From Sinorhizobium sp. B11 (lineage in GTDB: Bacteria > Pseudomonadota > Alphaproteobacteria > Rhizobiales > Rhizobiaceae), in contig CP091033.1 of the NCBI GenBank assembly GCA_039725955.1, forward strand, positions 930,001-994,000: a stretch of 64,000 nt of DNA, in the 5' to 3' direction. Positions 17,107 through 25,357 of this stretch are shown in pieces (the first letter of the stretch is position 1; every line of letters begins with the position of its first letter). The position numbers and the translations under genes were made by a program. The notes beneath the pieces are model-generated. The model made no database searches. It was not told the DNA's origin and saw nothing but the letters and a program-made list of their open reading frames with translations.

Positions 17107-17964
17107 CTACGGCCTTTGTCCCGACGCACCCGATCCAGAAACCGCGTCTTCGATCGGGAACTTCCGAAGGCCCAGTCTCTGGAAGGCAGTCAGTGAGATG
17201 AAGGTCGGCACGACGAGCGCGTAACGCCGCCACAGCCGTCGCGGCTCGCATAGGAGGCGAAACGCCCATTCGAAGCCGCTTCTTTGAATGACCCTTGGAG
17301 CCTGCCGCTTGAGGCCGGCGTGGAAGTCGAAGGCAGCGCCGACACCGATCAGCATCGGCGCCTCCAGACGGTCGCGCATGCGGGCCATCCAGAGCTCCTG
17401 CTTGGGGCTGCTCAGCCCGACCCAGATGATATCGGCGTCCGATCGATTGAGCCGGTCGGCAATATCCGCCTCCTCTTGCATCGACAGCTGGCGGAAAGGC
17501 GGTGCGTAGGAGCCAACGATCCGTGCTTGCGGAAATTTTGCGAGAAGTCGCGCCTGCAGCTGCTCAAGCGTTTCGGCTGTCGCACCGTAAAGGAAGTGGC
17601 GCAAACCTTTGGAGCTGCCGGCATCGAAAACGGACAGCATGAGATCCGGTCCGTAAACCCTGTCACTTTCAACATGACCAGCGTGTTTCAGTGCCCATAC
17701 CAACGGCATGCCGTCAGGCGTTACGAGGAATGCCCGGTTATGAATGGACCGAAGCTCGGGATCCTTTTGACAACGCACGACACCGTGTGCGTCGCGAACG
17801 CATACATATTCCTTCCTGCCGTCTTCAATTGCCTTTTGGATAAGTCCGGTCGCGCTCTTGAGATTGACCGCGGAAACTCGAACACCAAGGACATTCGTCC
17901 ACTTCAGGGAACTCTTTACATCACGAACCGAAGGTTGGTTTCTGTCTGCCGGTGAATTTCTCAT
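17107..17964 (-). CDS. WecG/TagA/CpsF-family glycosyltransferase (GT26)
   Basis: 285 aa. The family signatures are present: FLVTPDGMPLVWALKHAG with the catalytic-region Asp, SDRVYGPDLM, RHFLYGATAETLEQL, DIIWVGLSSPKQELWMARM and the C-terminal GVGAAFDFHAGLKRQAPRV with RLLCEPRRLWRRY. Enzymes of this family add the second sugar (ManNAc, ManNAcA or glucose-type residues) to an undecaprenyl-PP-linked primer. Being first in the operon with the WbaP-like initiator directly downstream fits that role. Transcription probably starts in the spacer shared with the divergent dioxygenase gene. Confidence 0.88.
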   Translation of the reverse strand: MRNSPADRNQPSVRDVKSSLKWTNVLGVRVSAVNLKSATGLIQKAIEDGRKEYVCVRDAHGVVRCQKDPELRSIHNRAFLVTPDGMPLVWALKHAGHVESDRVYGPDLMLSVFDAGSSKGLRHFLYGATAETLEQLQARLLAKFPQARIVGSYAPPFRQLSMQEEADIADRLNRSDADIIWVGLSSPKQELWMARMRDRLEAPMLIGVGAAFDFHAGLKRQAPRVIQRSGFEWAFRLLCEPRRLWRRYALVVPTFISLTAFQRLGLRKFPIEDAVSGSGASGQRP

Positions 17965-18257
17965 GACCTACGCTTTTGCCAACTGAAACTGTAGTCAGAA
18001 TATGCTGGCAAGCTCGCGGCCTCCATACTTTCAGATCCAGCTATTGGACGTAGAAAGACTTCACATTTCTGGCTCCGCATAGAAATAAATTACAATATTC
18101 GAAGTAAGGCAGTATCCCTGGGGTACGCTTGATTGCTCTTTTTGATAAGCGTTACCCCGAAAAGAGCGGTTTGACCTTCGCGGAACCGCGGAAGACAGTC
18201 GCTTTAGCGCGGCCAAAGCTGGGGAGGTTTGAGCGCGACAAAGTCGGGAGAGCGACA
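17965..18257. promoter_or_regulatory. Divergent promoter region
   Basis: 293-bp spacer between the minus glycosyltransferase operon and the plus dioxygenase gene, with an A/T-rich core at about 18050-18130. It should contain promoters in both directions. No specific operator is evident. Confidence 0.5.
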
Positions 18258-19163
18258 ATGATGAATTCAATAGGGGTGAATTCAATAAACGAATTACCGA
18301 TGCCCGCCGGAGGGCCTACAAAGGTCCCCAACACGACCAGCCAGCTGCAGAACGATTTGGCGTCCGATGGCTATATCGTCATCAGAAATGTCCTGACGTC
18401 TGAGCAGGTGGGAAGATTACGGCAGGTTGCCAAACAGTATCTAAGATCCGGCGGCAAATATCTGTATGGCGGCAAATTCCAACTTCACGCCATGTATGTC
18501 GTCGATGATATCGCCAGGTTTATGACTTCCGATGCAATCCTCAATCGCCTCAAGGAAATTACGCGACCGCTCGATGTCGTTCTTACAGGCGAATGCGATC
18601 TCATGATCAACACTACATCGTCGTGGCACAACGACGTCCCTCACCATCCTCGCTGCGTTGACGGAAGTATTTTCTCGGACGAGAGCTTCAGGGTCTACAA
18701 GATCGCATTCTATCTGCAGGACCAGGACGAGAACTCGAACGCCACGCTGAAGGTACGGCCAAGATCCCACCTCAAGGGTTTGGTCCAGAGCCTGCCAGCA
18801 AAGGGGCTCGGCGTGCGAGCGGGCGATGCGATCATCTTCGACGTGCGCATCGAACATGCTGGACAGATGCCGACATTGATCGACAAGAGCCTGCGCAGGT
18901 TCTTCGAGCGGATCAGTCCACTGCTTCGGCTGGATGTTCAGAAGGCATTCACCGTGACGCGAGCATTCATTCGACGGCTCGGCAGAACGCCTGATCGCGT
19001 CGCGGTTTTCATGACGTTCGGTCCGTCGGATGCGGAAACCTACTCCTATGCCGAGGAAGGCCGCCATCGCCATCCCGGTGTTCGCGGAACGCTCAGTGTG
19101 GACGTACAGGCACGGCTCGCCGCCAACAACATTGTTCCGCCGATTATCGGGGCGCCAGTCTAA
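18258..19163 (+). CDS. Phytanoyl-CoA dioxygenase (PhyH)-family Fe(II)/2-oxoglutarate oxygenase
   Basis: 301 aa. The double-stranded beta-helix metal triad is visible: WHNDVPHHP gives the HxD pair near residues 123-125, and DVRIEHAGQMP the distal His near 199, followed by an Arg-rich stretch suited to 2-oxoglutarate. PhyH enzymes hydroxylate small molecules or sugar/lipid groups. Inside an EPS locus it could hydroxylate a glycan substituent, but this is inference. ATG 18258 is preferred over an upstream TTG because GGGAGAG precedes it. It is monocistronic between two divergent or separate units. No closer functional subgroup can be assigned. Confidence 0.78.
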   Translation: MMNSIGVNSINELPMPAGGPTKVPNTTSQLQNDLASDGYIVIRNVLTSEQVGRLRQVAKQYLRSGGKYLYGGKFQLHAMYVVDDIARFMTSDAILNRLKEITRPLDVVLTGECDLMINTTSSWHNDVPHHPRCVDGSIFSDESFRVYKIAFYLQDQDENSNATLKVRPRSHLKGLVQSLPAKGLGVRAGDAIIFDVRIEHAGQMPTLIDKSLRRFFERISPLLRLDVQKAFTVTRAFIRRLGRTPDRVAVFMTFGPSDAETYSYAEEGRHRHPGVRGTLSVDVQARLAANNIVPPIIGAPV

Positions 19164-19670
19164 CCGCGCCGGGCCGCCAGGCACTGACCTCAATGTCTGC
19201 AGACCTATGACTGCGCACCATCAAAACGGTGCGCAAGATCACACCCGTCGCGTGGTGAACCGCTGTCGGCGGCGAACGGCGTGGCGTTCTCGATTAGCGT
19301 CACCGCAATCTTGATACCGTTGCCGCCGACGGCAACATGGGCCGGCGATATCGAAACAGCCTCACCATATCCCGACCATCCGCGACGAACTAACCCCGAT
19401 GGCGGCGGCATCTACACCTAAAGCATGCACCCACTACCCAGGGACCCCGGCACGCCTACGTCTTCGGCGGCCCCCTCCCTCAAAGGTTGACGGCCAAGGG
19501 ATAGGGGATTGCCAATAAGAGCAGATGTTACGCGTGTCCAATCACCGGTAGCTTGGAAAGGAATGCATAGCGCAAAGGCCATGGCTGGGCGGTAGCATCT
19601 GGTGACATAAGGCAATGATTCCGGCGCAGGCTGATTGTTCGTAGTTGACGCTTAGAGGGTTGGGATTCCT
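19164..19670. other. Non-coding or decayed spacer
   Basis: 507 bp after the dioxygenase gene. An 8-bp stem (19212-19219 with 19228-19235) may be a weak terminator, but no T-tract follows. Short frames such as the minus frame 19205-19411 have protein-like composition but no ribosome-binding site or recognisable family, so gene remnants are possible. Confidence 0.4.
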
Positions 19671-19829
19671 ATGGTTTCGCGTTCTGGTCCTGGTTCTGCA
19701 CATTATGAGATGGAAGCGTTACTCGCCCCGACATCGTTGGCGGTGACCCCTTTGGCTCCACGGGAGATCTTATCGGACTCGATCGTAGTCACGTTGCTGC
19801 ATCGCGGTGCAGTATCGCAAGCGGCTTGA
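19671..19829 (+). CDS. Candidate 52-aa ORF upstream of the glycosyltransferase operon
   Basis: ATG 19671 follows a G-rich stretch (GAGGGTTGGGA) and runs to TGA 19827-19829, ten bases before the GT2 start. The 52 residues (MVSRSGPGSAHYEMEALLAP onward) are not membrane-like and match nothing I recognise. The close spacing would allow translational coupling or a leader-peptide role. It may equally be chance. Confidence 0.25.
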   Translation: MVSRSGPGSAHYEMEALLAPTSLAVTPLAPREILSDSIVVTLLHRGAVSQAA

Positions 19830-19838
19830 GAGGGTGTC

Positions 19839-20789
19839 ATGGAGCGGCCGGGCATCAGCGTTCTTATCAACAATTACAATTACGGCCGCTTCGTCGGACA
19901 GGCGATCGACAGCGTCCTGAGCCAGGAAATTGCCGACGTCGAGATAATCGTCGTCGACGATGGATCCAGTGACGAGTCGCGTTCCGTTCTGGAAGACTAT
20001 GACAGCCGGGTGAAGGTGATCTTTCAGGAGAACTCGGGACAGGCTGCAGCGATCAACACTGCCGTGAAACTCAGCAGCGGCGGCATTCTCTGTTTTCTGG
20101 ACGCTGATGACTGGTGGGCGCCGGGCAAGCTGGCCGCGACGGTAGTGGCTTTTCGCTCGCATCCCGAGGTGTCGCTTGTCTATCACCGGCTTCAGCCGAC
20201 TTCGATTGATGGCTCACCAACCCTCAAACCGATCCCACGAACCCTGTGTTCGGGAGACTTGTCGCCACAGCTGACCAAATCGGCCGGCTGGTGGCCCTTC
20301 CCGATGACATCGGCCATCTCCGTACGACGCAGCACATGGGATGCCGCAGGGCCTATTCCCGAACAGTTCAGCATATCCGCCGATGCATGGCTTACGGGTA
20401 TCTATCCATTTCTGGGCGACGTGGCTGCCTTGCCGGATTCACTTGGGTTCTACAGAATTCACAACAACAACTGGTACCGGCCGATCGATGATGCCTCCAT
20501 GCTGAAGCGGCGAATGGCGCATTGGCAACGGAGTGTCGAAGCGACAAATCGATTTCTCTCGTTCCATGATCTGCCGGCGAGGCTCAGTCTGGCGGATCAC
20601 TATCCCTATCAGATGGCGGCAGCGGTTCTGGATGGCGTCAATGCGCGCACCCGGATCAGGCTTGCTGTCGAAGGGCTATTTTTCGCCGGAGAGCCGAACC
20701 TGTTGCGGCGGACGCGCGACGCGTTGCGTGGCGCCTATCATCTTCCTCGTTCCGGCCGGGACTTGAGCTTATCGGAGGCAGCGGAATGA
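19839..20789 (+). CDS. Family 2 glycosyltransferase
   Basis: A 316-aa GT-A transferase: ISVLINNYNYGRFVGQAIDS at the N-terminus, EIIVVDDGSSDESRSVLEDY, ENSGQAAAINTAVKLSSGG and the DXD-like CFLDADDWWAPGKLA. It is the first clear gene of a plus operon with two GT4 enzymes and a PCP/BY-kinase, joined by overlaps. GAGGG lies just upstream of ATG 19839. It is likely to add a residue to the lipid-linked repeat unit. Donor and linkage are unknown. Confidence 0.88.
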   Translation: MERPGISVLINNYNYGRFVGQAIDSVLSQEIADVEIIVVDDGSSDESRSVLEDYDSRVKVIFQENSGQAAAINTAVKLSSGGILCFLDADDWWAPGKLAATVVAFRSHPEVSLVYHRLQPTSIDGSPTLKPIPRTLCSGDLSPQLTKSAGWWPFPMTSAISVRRSTWDAAGPIPEQFSISADAWLTGIYPFLGDVAALPDSLGFYRIHNNNWYRPIDDASMLKRRMAHWQRSVEATNRFLSFHDLPARLSLADHYPYQMAAAVLDGVNARTRIRLAVEGLFFAGEPNLLRRTRDALRGAYHLPRSGRDLSLSEAAE

Positions 20790-21886
20790 AGGCGCTGCTG
20801 CTGGTTTCCGAGTTGGAAGACTACACCATATCATTCGCGAGCGGCGTCGCACGGCACATGCCGGTCGTCCTTGGCGTCCCGCGCCGGCGCTACGCGCATC
20901 TTGCTTCGTGGTTTGATCCTGCCGTCGATCTTCACCTTCTGGACTGGCCACGGCATCGCTCGCTTGCCAATCCGTGGTTCCTGCATCACCTCACACGTCT
21001 CATCCGGCAGGAGAAACCAAACCTCATTCATCTCCTGAGCAATTCCACGCTGTGGCTGAACTTTGCCGCGCCGTTCTGGCGCCCGATCCCGCTCGTGACC
21101 ACCGTCCATGATGTGGAGGTGCATCCCGGCGATTCCGATACCCGCACACTGCCCGGCTGGGCTCCCGAATTGATGGTAAAGCAGTCGGGGCATGTCGTCG
21201 TGCACGGCGAAGGGCTGAAGCGGATGGTCCTCGATCGATATTCGAAAGCCCCGGACCACGTGCATGTCCTGTCACATCCTGCCATCCATCGCTATGCCGA
21301 CCTCGCTCGGCGGCAGAAGATGACGAGGGGTCCCGCCGACGGAACTATCCGCGTCCTGCTCTTTGGACGGATTTTCGCTTACAAGGGCCTGGAGCATCTG
21401 ATCCGCGCCGAGGCCATGCTCAAAAATGCGCTCCCCAATCTGCATGTTACGGTCGCAGGTCGGGGCGATGACCCATGGATCTTCCGGTCGCTGATGGGAG
21501 AGGCCGGCCGCTACGATATTCGCAATCGTTTTATCGAGGACGCAGAAGTCGCCCAGCTTTTCCTGGATACCGATATTGTCGTCCTCCCCTATACCGAAGC
21601 GTCCCAAAGCGGCGTGCTCAACCTTGCTGCAGCGTTCGGCAAGCCCGTGATCGTGACCGACGTGGGCGAATTGCGAACGACCGTTCAGCCCAACGGACTG
21701 GGAATGGTGGTTCCACCAGGGGACGCGGCAGAGCTCGCAAAAGCCATCCGGACATTGGCTGACAATAGCGAGCTTAGAAACAATCTCGGCGCCAACGCGC
21801 TCGCATGGGCAACAGGACCGAATTCGCCGGAACAGGTCGGCGCCCACGCTGCAGCCCTTTATCGCGAGGTGGTCGGATCATGCTGA
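20786..21886 (+). CDS. Family 4 (GT-B) glycosyltransferase
   Basis: A 366-aa GT-B transferase. The C-terminal Rossmann half has IRVLLFGRIFAYKGLEHLI, the phosphate-contact segment, and the family E(x7)E region as LPYTEASQSGVLNLAAAFGK with PVIVTDVGELRT. The N-terminal half starts MKALLLVSELEDYT. ATG 20786 overlaps the GT2 stop by four bases (ATGA). It is expected to be a retaining transferase acting in the cytoplasm on the lipid-linked oligosaccharide. The sugar donor is not known. Confidence 0.87.
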   Translation: MKALLLVSELEDYTISFASGVARHMPVVLGVPRRRYAHLASWFDPAVDLHLLDWPRHRSLANPWFLHHLTRLIRQEKPNLIHLLSNSTLWLNFAAPFWRPIPLVTTVHDVEVHPGDSDTRTLPGWAPELMVKQSGHVVVHGEGLKRMVLDRYSKAPDHVHVLSHPAIHRYADLARRQKMTRGPADGTIRVLLFGRIFAYKGLEHLIRAEAMLKNALPNLHVTVAGRGDDPWIFRSLMGEAGRYDIRNRFIEDAEVAQLFLDTDIVVLPYTEASQSGVLNLAAAFGKPVIVTDVGELRTTVQPNGLGMVVPPGDAAELAKAIRTLADNSELRNNLGANALAWATGPNSPEQVGAHAAALYREVVGSC

Positions 21887-23022
21887 TGAAGGTACTCGCG
21901 GATGATCCCCAGATGGCGATGCGGAAGAGGGCAAGCGTCCGCCACTATGTTCCAGGTGGCTGCGAGAACGGCGGCGGCATCGGCAGGCTGGTCGGTTATA
22001 TAACCAGCACCGCTAAAGAAGGCGGGAGCGAACATGCCGTCACTGACACCAGGGGCCTCCGATGGTCCGCTGCGACGTCGTCTCTGCGCCTGCTGGGCGC
22101 CATCCTGACAATGGCGAAGGATCGGATCCTCGATCCGACACGCATTCACCATATCCATGTCGCGGGCCGCGGCAGCACCTCGAGAAAGCTGATCCTGACC
22201 GAGGCTGCCCATTTGCTGGGGTGCTTTCACATATTGCACCTGCACGACTACGACTATGCCACCGACTTTGCTGCACGCTCGCCGCGTCAGCAATCGCTCA
22301 TACGCCGCATGTTTCAACGTGCTGATTGTGTCGTGGCACTGGGCCAGCGGGATCGCATGACGCTCGCCACACTTCTGGGCGTGGACGAAGATCACCTTGT
22401 GACCGCTCACAATTGTGTCCCCGATCCCGGCGCACACAATGTTCGTGCGGGCGAGCCACCGTTGATCGTATTCCTCGGTCGGCTCAGCGAACGCAAAGGC
22501 GTTCCGGAACTTCTGCTCGCCCTCAGCCATCCTGTCATGAAAGAGCTTCGGTGGCGGGCCGTACTGGCAGGCGACGGGCCTGTCGAGGATTATCGCCGTC
22601 AGGCTGCAGACATGGGCCTTTCGGGCCTGGTGGACATGCCGGGATGGCTTAGCGCCGACGAGACACGAGCACTCTGCGCACGCGCTGATATCCTGGTCCT
22701 GCCCTCACATGCCGAAGGCCTCGCAATGGCCGTGCTCGAAGGGCTTTCCCACGGACTTGCTGTTGTCACAACCCGTGTCGGAGCGCATGAGGAGGTCATT
22801 TCCGACGGCGAAACCGGTGTCTTCGTCCCTGTCGGAGACAAGGACGCCTTGGCCGCAGCGCTGGCCAAACTGATTACCGATCCAGACATCCGCAGCCGCC
22901 TCTCAGCCGGCGCGCGCGCTCATTATCTCAACCATTTCAGTATGAAGGCGTATATGCGGTCGATGGAAAACCTCTACGAAACCATCTCCGCGCAACCTCA
23001 AGCAAAGGTTAGCGCACAATGA
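21880..23022 (+). CDS. Family 4 (GT-B) glycosyltransferase
   Basis: 380 aa. It has the GT4 hallmarks PPLIVFLGRLSERKGVPELL, ALCARADILVLPSHAEGLAM, AVLEGLSHGLAVVTTRVGAH and DGETGVFVPVGDKDALAAAL, including the E(x7)E pair. The N-terminal half carries IHHIHVAGRGSTSRKLILTE, typical of WbnK/PelF-like acceptor domains. ATG 21880 overlaps the previous stop, and its own stop overlaps the BY-kinase start, so the four genes are co-translated. The third glycosyltransferase of the operon, donor unknown. Confidence 0.87.
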   Translation: MLMKVLADDPQMAMRKRASVRHYVPGGCENGGGIGRLVGYITSTAKEGGSEHAVTDTRGLRWSAATSSLRLLGAILTMAKDRILDPTRIHHIHVAGRGSTSRKLILTEAAHLLGCFHILHLHDYDYATDFAARSPRQQSLIRRMFQRADCVVALGQRDRMTLATLLGVDEDHLVTAHNCVPDPGAHNVRAGEPPLIVFLGRLSERKGVPELLLALSHPVMKELRWRAVLAGDGPVEDYRRQAADMGLSGLVDMPGWLSADETRALCARADILVLPSHAEGLAMAVLEGLSHGLAVVTTRVGAHEEVISDGETGVFVPVGDKDALAAALAKLITDPDIRSRLSAGARAHYLNHFSMKAYMRSMENLYETISAQPQAKVSAQ

Positions 23023-25232
23023 CAATTTCAACTTTTCCGCCAGACCGCAACGTTCCGCTCCCGGCCGTCCATTATGAGCCCCGGTTTCAGGCGGAAATGA
23101 AATCGGAAGAGTTCGACCTGACGTCTGGGTTACGCCTGATCCGTCGGCGGCTTGTTATGATCGTTGCGGTGATGATGGTGCTGATGGCGGCGTCGATCGT
23201 GCTGATCTCGGGTTTGAATCCGAGCTATCACGCCGCGTCCCGGCTGATGATCCACAAGCCGCTGGCAACTGCGCTCAGCACCGGCGATGCCGGCAACAAT
23301 GCGCCGGTGAACGTCACATCCGAGACCGAGCGGCTGCTGTCCAGAAGCGTGACGGAGCGCATCATCCGCGACTTGCGGCTCGACGAGCGGCCGGAGTTCA
23401 ACCCGGCCCTGCGCCAGGCCTCCGTCCTCGACGAGATCAGGGCAACCTTGCGTGGCCTGCTGGTGAGCAGCGACAAGCCGTCACAGCCATCGGGAGACAG
23501 TATCGAGCCGATCATCCAGGCTTATTACAAGGCGCTGAGTGTGTGGCGCGACGGCCAGAGCGATGTCGTCCAGATCGGCTTTACGGCCGGCGATCCCGAA
23601 CTGGCAGCCGCCGTCCCGAACCGTCTCATCAGCATCTATCTCGAAGAGCGCAAGGACAGTATCCGCGGCAGCCTCGACACGGCGCAGGCATGGATCGGCC
23701 AGCGCATCGCCGAACAGCAGGATCGCGCCAGGGCCGCCCGCGATGCCGCCGACACCTATCAGCAAACGATGGGCGTCGTTCAAAGCGGCGATGAGCAGAG
23801 CGAACAGGTCAAGGCGATCGTCGAATTGAGCGACCGGCAGACGAAGATCGGGCAAAGCCGCGCCGACATCCAGGATACGATCGCCGCACTGGAAGCGGCC
23901 CGCGACCCTTCGCTTGCCGCCCAGAACAAAGCCGTCCCCGACAGCATCGGTGCGATGCAAAGCGACCTTCGTGCCCAGCAGCAGGATCTCGCACGCCTTC
24001 TCGACATCTATGGCAACGATGCTGCCGCCGTGGTCGACCTGCGCGCAAGGATCGACAGGTCCCGCACCGATCTCGGCGCGGCGGTCGACCGGTACCTGCA
24101 GTCCATGCGCGCCAAGCTGAGCACCCTTGATGACGAGGATCGTACAGTGCGATCGGCACTGGCGGCCGCCTATGAGCAACGCTCCCGCTCGTCGCTGGCG
24201 CAGACCGAACTCGGACGGCTGCAGCGCATTGCCGATAGAGAGCAGACGGCGCTTGACAAGCTTGAGGAGCAGCGCCGCGGCCTTGCCGGGCAGGCTATGC
24301 TGCCGGGCACCGAACTGGAGGTCCTGTCACCGGCTGCGGTGCCGCTTGCTCCGCAGGGGCGCAGCCGGCTGTTCTACCTGATCGGCGCCTTCTTCGCTTC
24401 GATCTCGGTTGCGGTGACGGCCGCCTTCGTGGTCGAGATGATGGACAGGACGGTGCGCAGCTTCGACCAGATCAGTGGAATGGCGCGCATCGTGCCGGCC
24501 GGCTTCGTCCCGCACTTGCGACGCAAGGACCGCAGAGATCCCTCGCGGCTGTTCGGGCAAACGCAGATCGGCATGTTCGACGAAGCGATCCGCACCGTGA
24601 TGATCTCGCTCAAGCAGGCCAATGGCGGAAAGCTGCCGAACAGCATCGCCGTGACCTCGGCCCATAGCGGCGAAGGCAAGTCGCTGGTGGCCGGATCGCT
24701 GGCAATCGAGCTTGCCGCCAACGGAACACCGGTGCTGCTTGTCGACAGCGATATCCGGCGCGGACATCTCGACACGCTGTTCCGGTCCGGCCTGAAGCAG
24801 GGGCTGAATGACTTCCTGAGTGGACAGGCTGGCCTGGAGGACGTCGTCCATCACCATCCGAGCGGTATCGACTTCATCCCGGCCGGCAATCCCCGCCTGC
24901 AGCGGCGCATGCGCATGACCGACGTCGCCGAGATCATCGAGATGGCCCGCAACAGAGGCCAGATCGTCATCTTCGACAGCGCCCCCGTACTGGCCTCGGC
25001 CGATACGATGCATCTGACAGCGCTGACGGAGCGAACGCTGATGATCGTGCAATGGGCAAAAACCAGCCGCAGAGCCGCCGAATTCTGCCTGCAGCAGCTC
25101 AGGAGCGCTCGCAATGCCGACATCGTCGTCGCCATCAACAATGTCAAACCCAAACGTCATGCAAAATATAACTTCCGTGACTCCGAATTATACGCAAGGT
25201 CCTTGATGAAATACCACGATTTTAAAATGTAA
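23019..25232 (+). CDS. PCP-2a chain-length regulator fused to BY-kinase, ExoP-like
   Basis: 737 aa. It has a Wzz domain with TM1 at about 43-66, a periplasmic coiled-coil region about 150-440, TM2 about 450-473, then a cytoplasmic tyrosine autokinase. The kinase has Walker A SAHSGEGKSLVAG (about 547), Walker A' VLLVDSDIRRG (about 571) and Walker B IVIFDSAPVLAS (about 649). The C-terminal tail has only a few Tyr (KYNFRDSELYARSLMKY), a small cluster. Such proteins control Wzy polymer length and gate export through the OPX partner (here the ExoF-like protein). Residues from about 37 to 730 are encoded by DNA almost identical to a second copy at 31121-33203. ATG 23019 overlaps the upstream stop. 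Confidence 0.92.
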   Translation: MTISTFPPDRNVPLPAVHYEPRFQAEMKSEEFDLTSGLRLIRRRLVMIVAVMMVLMAASIVLISGLNPSYHAASRLMIHKPLATALSTGDAGNNAPVNVTSETERLLSRSVTERIIRDLRLDERPEFNPALRQASVLDEIRATLRGLLVSSDKPSQPSGDSIEPIIQAYYKALSVWRDGQSDVVQIGFTAGDPELAAAVPNRLISIYLEERKDSIRGSLDTAQAWIGQRIAEQQDRARAARDAADTYQQTMGVVQSGDEQSEQVKAIVELSDRQTKIGQSRADIQDTIAALEAARDPSLAAQNKAVPDSIGAMQSDLRAQQQDLARLLDIYGNDAAAVVDLRARIDRSRTDLGAAVDRYLQSMRAKLSTLDDEDRTVRSALAAAYEQRSRSSLAQTELGRLQRIADREQTALDKLEEQRRGLAGQAMLPGTELEVLSPAAVPLAPQGRSRLFYLIGAFFASISVAVTAAFVVEMMDRTVRSFDQISGMARIVPAGFVPHLRRKDRRDPSRLFGQTQIGMFDEAIRTVMISLKQANGGKLPNSIAVTSAHSGEGKSLVAGSLAIELAANGTPVLLVDSDIRRGHLDTLFRSGLKQGLNDFLSGQAGLEDVVHHHPSGIDFIPAGNPRLQRRMRMTDVAEIIEMARNRGQIVIFDSAPVLASADTMHLTALTERTLMIVQWAKTSRRAAEFCLQQLRSARNADIVVAINNVKPKRHAKYNFRDSELYARSLMKYHDFKM
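23127..25209 (+). repeat. 2,083-bp direct repeat, copy 1
   Basis: Matches 31121-33203 base for base apart from six substitutions, all near the ends: positions 23136, 23178, 23192 on the left and 25142, 25160, 25169 on the right. Translations in several frames agree over the interior, so hidden silent changes are unlikely there. Outside the repeat the proteins stay similar while the DNA diverges. Confidence 0.95.
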
Positions 25233-25357
25233 GCCTCGACATTACGAAGGATCTAATAGGCTCAGTCGATCGCTTCTGCTCTAGCAGGCGAAGGCCATTG
25301 ATCATCACAACCGGCACCCCAAGGGGATCCCCAGACTACAGGGACAGGAGAAGCGTG
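25233..25357. promoter_or_regulatory. Leader of the beta-helix gene
   Basis: 125-bp gap after the first BY-kinase gene. It lacks an obvious terminator and probably carries the leader of the beta-helix gene, with AGGAGA just before ATG 25358. Confidence 0.35.

Noticed and set aside
19205..19411. Minus-strand frame with segment AVGGNGIKIAVTLIENATPF
   Set aside because: Protein-like composition, but no start signal, no homologous family that I recognise and stops close by; a remnant at most.
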